Source: Diploptera punctata
Lineage: Eukaryota > Arthropoda > Insecta > Blattodea > Blaberidae
NCBI GenBank assembly: GCA_030220185.1
Contig: JASPKZ010004560.1
Location: forward strand, 310,001-374,000
Direction: 5' to 3'
Length of the DNA stretch: 64,000 nucleotides
The notes under the pieces were generated by a model, which worked only from the letters and a program-made list of their open reading frames with translations, searched no databases and was not told the origin of the DNA. Shown here in pieces: positions 62,276 to 64,000 of the stretch. A program made the position numbers and the translations under genes. Numbering within the stretch: position 1 is the first letter of the stretch; the number at the start of each line of letters is the position of its first letter.

Positions 62276-62360
62276 TGATAATAATAATAATAATAATTAT
62301 AATGATAATAATAATAATCATGATAATAATAAATAACAATTGTAGTAATAATAATAATAA
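62276..62360. repeat. (AAT)n/(GAT)n microsatellites
   Basis: Interrupted AAT/GAT units on both sides of caattgtag, between LINE-M and LINE-A. Confidence 0.9.
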
Positions 62361-63130
62361 CTCACTGGCACTATCGAACTTTTAGGTTCATGGACGCGCG
62401 GACATAAGCTCTCCATACATTCCTATCTTGAGCTAATGTTTTCCAATCATCCCCTGTATAATCTACTTCCCTCAAATCATGGTTGATGTTATTCTCCCAA
62501 CTTATTCTTGGTTTACCAACTGGAAGTTTCCCTCTGGTTTTCCTATACGAAGCTTCCATGCCCCTCTTACATTCCCCATTCATGTTACGTGTCCTGCCCA
62601 TCGCAGTCTACGAGACTTAACAGATCTTATTATATCCAGTTTCTTATAAAGATCACGTAGTTCACTGTTATGAAGTCTTTTCCATTCAACTGTCTGTTCA
62701 TCTCTCTTTGGTCCTAAAATTTTCCTAAAAACTTCATTCTGAAATTCTCGTAATATTTCCTCCTCCCTTAAAGTAAGTGTTCATGTTTTGCATCCATATA
62801 ATATAACTGGCATAATAACTATTTTATACATCTTCTGTTTAATTTTTTTTAGAAAAGTTGGGGCGACCAGAGTCCTTGTAATGCATAATAGCATGCATTT
62901 CCAGAATTGAGACTATGTTTAATTTATTTGTACATCTCATTCCTATTTGTAATTATTGTTCGTAGGTATTTGAATTCAGCCATTGCTTCAAAATGTCCCT
63001 CATTTGTCATTAACTGTCTATTTCCATTTTATAACGCATTTCTATGTGTGAACATATATTTAATTTTACTTTGAACCCCAATTTCTTAAAGTTATTCAAT
63101 AGAGTGTGTGTGTTGGCCCTTAAAATTACC
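62361..63130 (-). mobile_element. LINE-A fragment, long
   Basis: From the 3' end (cactatcgaacttttaggttc) through GRPRISWENN, LREVDYTGDDWKTLAQDRN, FGPKRDEQ-, the thumb region (gcatgcatttccagaattgag) and LLNNFKKLGFKVKL up to gagtgtgtgtgttggccc. Frameshifts are present but few substitutions. Confidence 0.85.
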
Positions 63131-63640
63131 AAATGGGACAAAAAGTTAATTTCGTGCCATGTTTCATCCTTATTCATATTTATTAAATCAAGGCCTACGA
63201 ATGCATGAAAGGGAACGACATAGACAAAATCCAAACACAAATGATTGAGATAATTAACACGAACGATAGTACTGGAAGGATACTTGTCATTTAACACATG
63301 GTTTCAGTAATTCTGCAAACCTTTTACGACGTTAAAAGGGGACTATCTGTAGTTTGGAAAATATAATGCACAGTGGACACTCTTACAAAGCAGTGAGCTT
63401 CTGCCAGCCATTCGTTGCCAGCTCTTGTGCTGTCCGTTACAGACGGACAAAGCCACGTTATCAAAGCTGCTATTCAAAACGCTTTAATAAATGTCCCTAG
63501 TTTTCCCTTCATAATTTTCAATTTCATAGTTTATACCATCAAAAGCTAAACCGTGGCCATAAAAGTATTTCCATGTCCAATTTAAGCTGCTTTTAAATCA
63601 TATTTTTATTAGATTTACAACAATTTTGAATCAATTTCTT
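63131..63640. other. No gene recognised
   Basis: The sequence after the LINE-A truncation point has no motif. Confidence 0.35.
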
Positions 63641-63830
63641 TAATTTCTATCTCTCTTTTCCTGTGCTTTCACTCCACCTCTTGCTTTCTCTTTCTCTGTT
63701 TCTCGCTCTATCTCACGCTTACTCTCTTTCTTTCCTTCTCTCTTTGTTTTCTCTCCCTTTCTTCCTCTTTCTTGTCATTTTCTCTTTATGTCTTTATCTG
63801 TGTCTTTTACTTTTCGTTTCTTATCTTTAT
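63641..63830. repeat. CT-rich low-complexity tract
   Basis: An irregular pyrimidine-rich run (ctctttctctgtttctcgc, tctctttgttttctctccc) of about 190 bp preceding SINE1. Confidence 0.85.
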
Positions 63831-63833
63831 TTG

Positions 63834-64000
63834 GTCCACCGCTGTGGTCTCGAGGTAGCGTGCTGCCTTGTCACGCAGCGGGCCCGGGTTCGATCCCCGG
63901 TCGGGGCAGTTTTTCTGGGTGAGGTTTTTATCGGGGTTTTTCCTCACCTGTAAGACAAATGTCAGGAAAACTTTAAGGCCCAAACGGTCCCCGAACTCAT
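63834..64000 (+). mobile_element. SINE1 copy, cut by the window end
   Basis: The best-preserved head: gtccaccgctgtggtctcgagg, tgccttgtcacgcagcggg, cccgggttcgatccccgg. The body has gggtgaggtttttatcgggg, cctcacctgtaagacaaatg and tcaggaaaactttaaggccc. It continues past the window. Confidence 0.9.

Noticed and set aside
62662..63660. Host gene exon near the end of the window
   Set aside because: The longer frames are LINE-A coding or motif-free AT-rich sequence; no splice-consistent host exon is supported.
63663..63953. 96-codon frame starting in the CT-rich tract as a secreted leucine/serine-rich protein
   Set aside because: The signal-peptide look comes from translated low-complexity CT DNA and the second half is SINE1 sequence.

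Overview
This 64 kb window looks like intergenic or intronic DNA from a large, repeat-rich insect genome. It is AT-rich and full of (AAT)n, (ATT)n, (TAC)n and (TA)n microsatellites. I found no host protein-coding gene, no rRNA and no canonical tRNA gene. Nearly everything I can interpret is a transposable element (TE) or TE debris. The dominant LINE (called LINE-A here, about 22 fragments, 3' end with a GTTA-type tail, C-terminal peptide GHVARMGNERR...GRPRMRWENN) resembles, from memory, repeats I associate with the American cockroach Periplaneta americana. I treat cockroach origin as likely but unproven. LINE letters, SINE numbers and the repeat names H, I and K are local labels for this annotation only.

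Layout. 1-6.4 kb: decayed LINE tails, a Tigger/pogo-like DNA transposon remnant (2.1-3.0 kb) inside a tandem duplication, and LINE-F, A and B pieces. 6.8-8.8 kb: nothing recognisable. 8.8-14.8 kb: LINE-C, A, D, E and F fragments, a tRNA-derived SINE and a 138-bp templated duplication. 15.2-18.2 kb: a LINE-G 3' end and LINE-A/L tails. 19.0-23.96 kb: three head-to-tail LINE-A 3' ends, then a LINE-F copy that appears interrupted by a decayed ORF of an uncharacterised arthropod protein family. 25.1-32.9 kb: LINE-P, repeat H, a Helitron end, nested LINE-A/F/SINE, a 130-bp tandem array built from the LINE-A 3' end, and a LINE-J copy split by two tandem hairpin-headed units (repeat I). 33.4-34.0 kb: a G-rich 42-bp minisatellite. 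36.1-39.2 kb: a heavily nested LINE-A and a mariner/Tc1 derivative with a perfect 34-bp inverted repeat. 39.8-43.0 kb: an almost complete RTE-like LINE (LINE-C). 43.07-51.9 kb: a SINE, LINE-M and LINE-L. LINE-L carries a palindromic element (K) and a BEL/Pao LTR retrotransposon (44,976-50,630). 53.3-58.3 kb: LINE tails, repeat H, Helitrons, a perfect 277-bp tandem duplication and LINE-Q inserted in LINE-A. 58.6-60.4 kb: a mariner/Tc1-family transposon interrupted by a LINE 3' end. 60.4-64 kb: LINE tails, microsatellites and a truncated SINE.

The elements do not form a functional pathway; the biology is their nesting order. The clearest sequence is LINE-L, then element K (8-bp target duplication) and the BEL/Pao element (5-bp target duplication). 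An unoccupied paralogous BEL site lies at 17,565-17,569. The BEL element has LTRs that match over 603 bp but lacks an integrase region, so it looks like a trans-mobilised deletion derivative. Several repeats (K, H, I and the 38.4-kb mariner derivative) carry long hairpins. These hairpin-headed elements, together with the ORF inside LINE-F, are my best candidates for something undescribed. All identities were read by eye from sequence and translated motifs; no database search was run.
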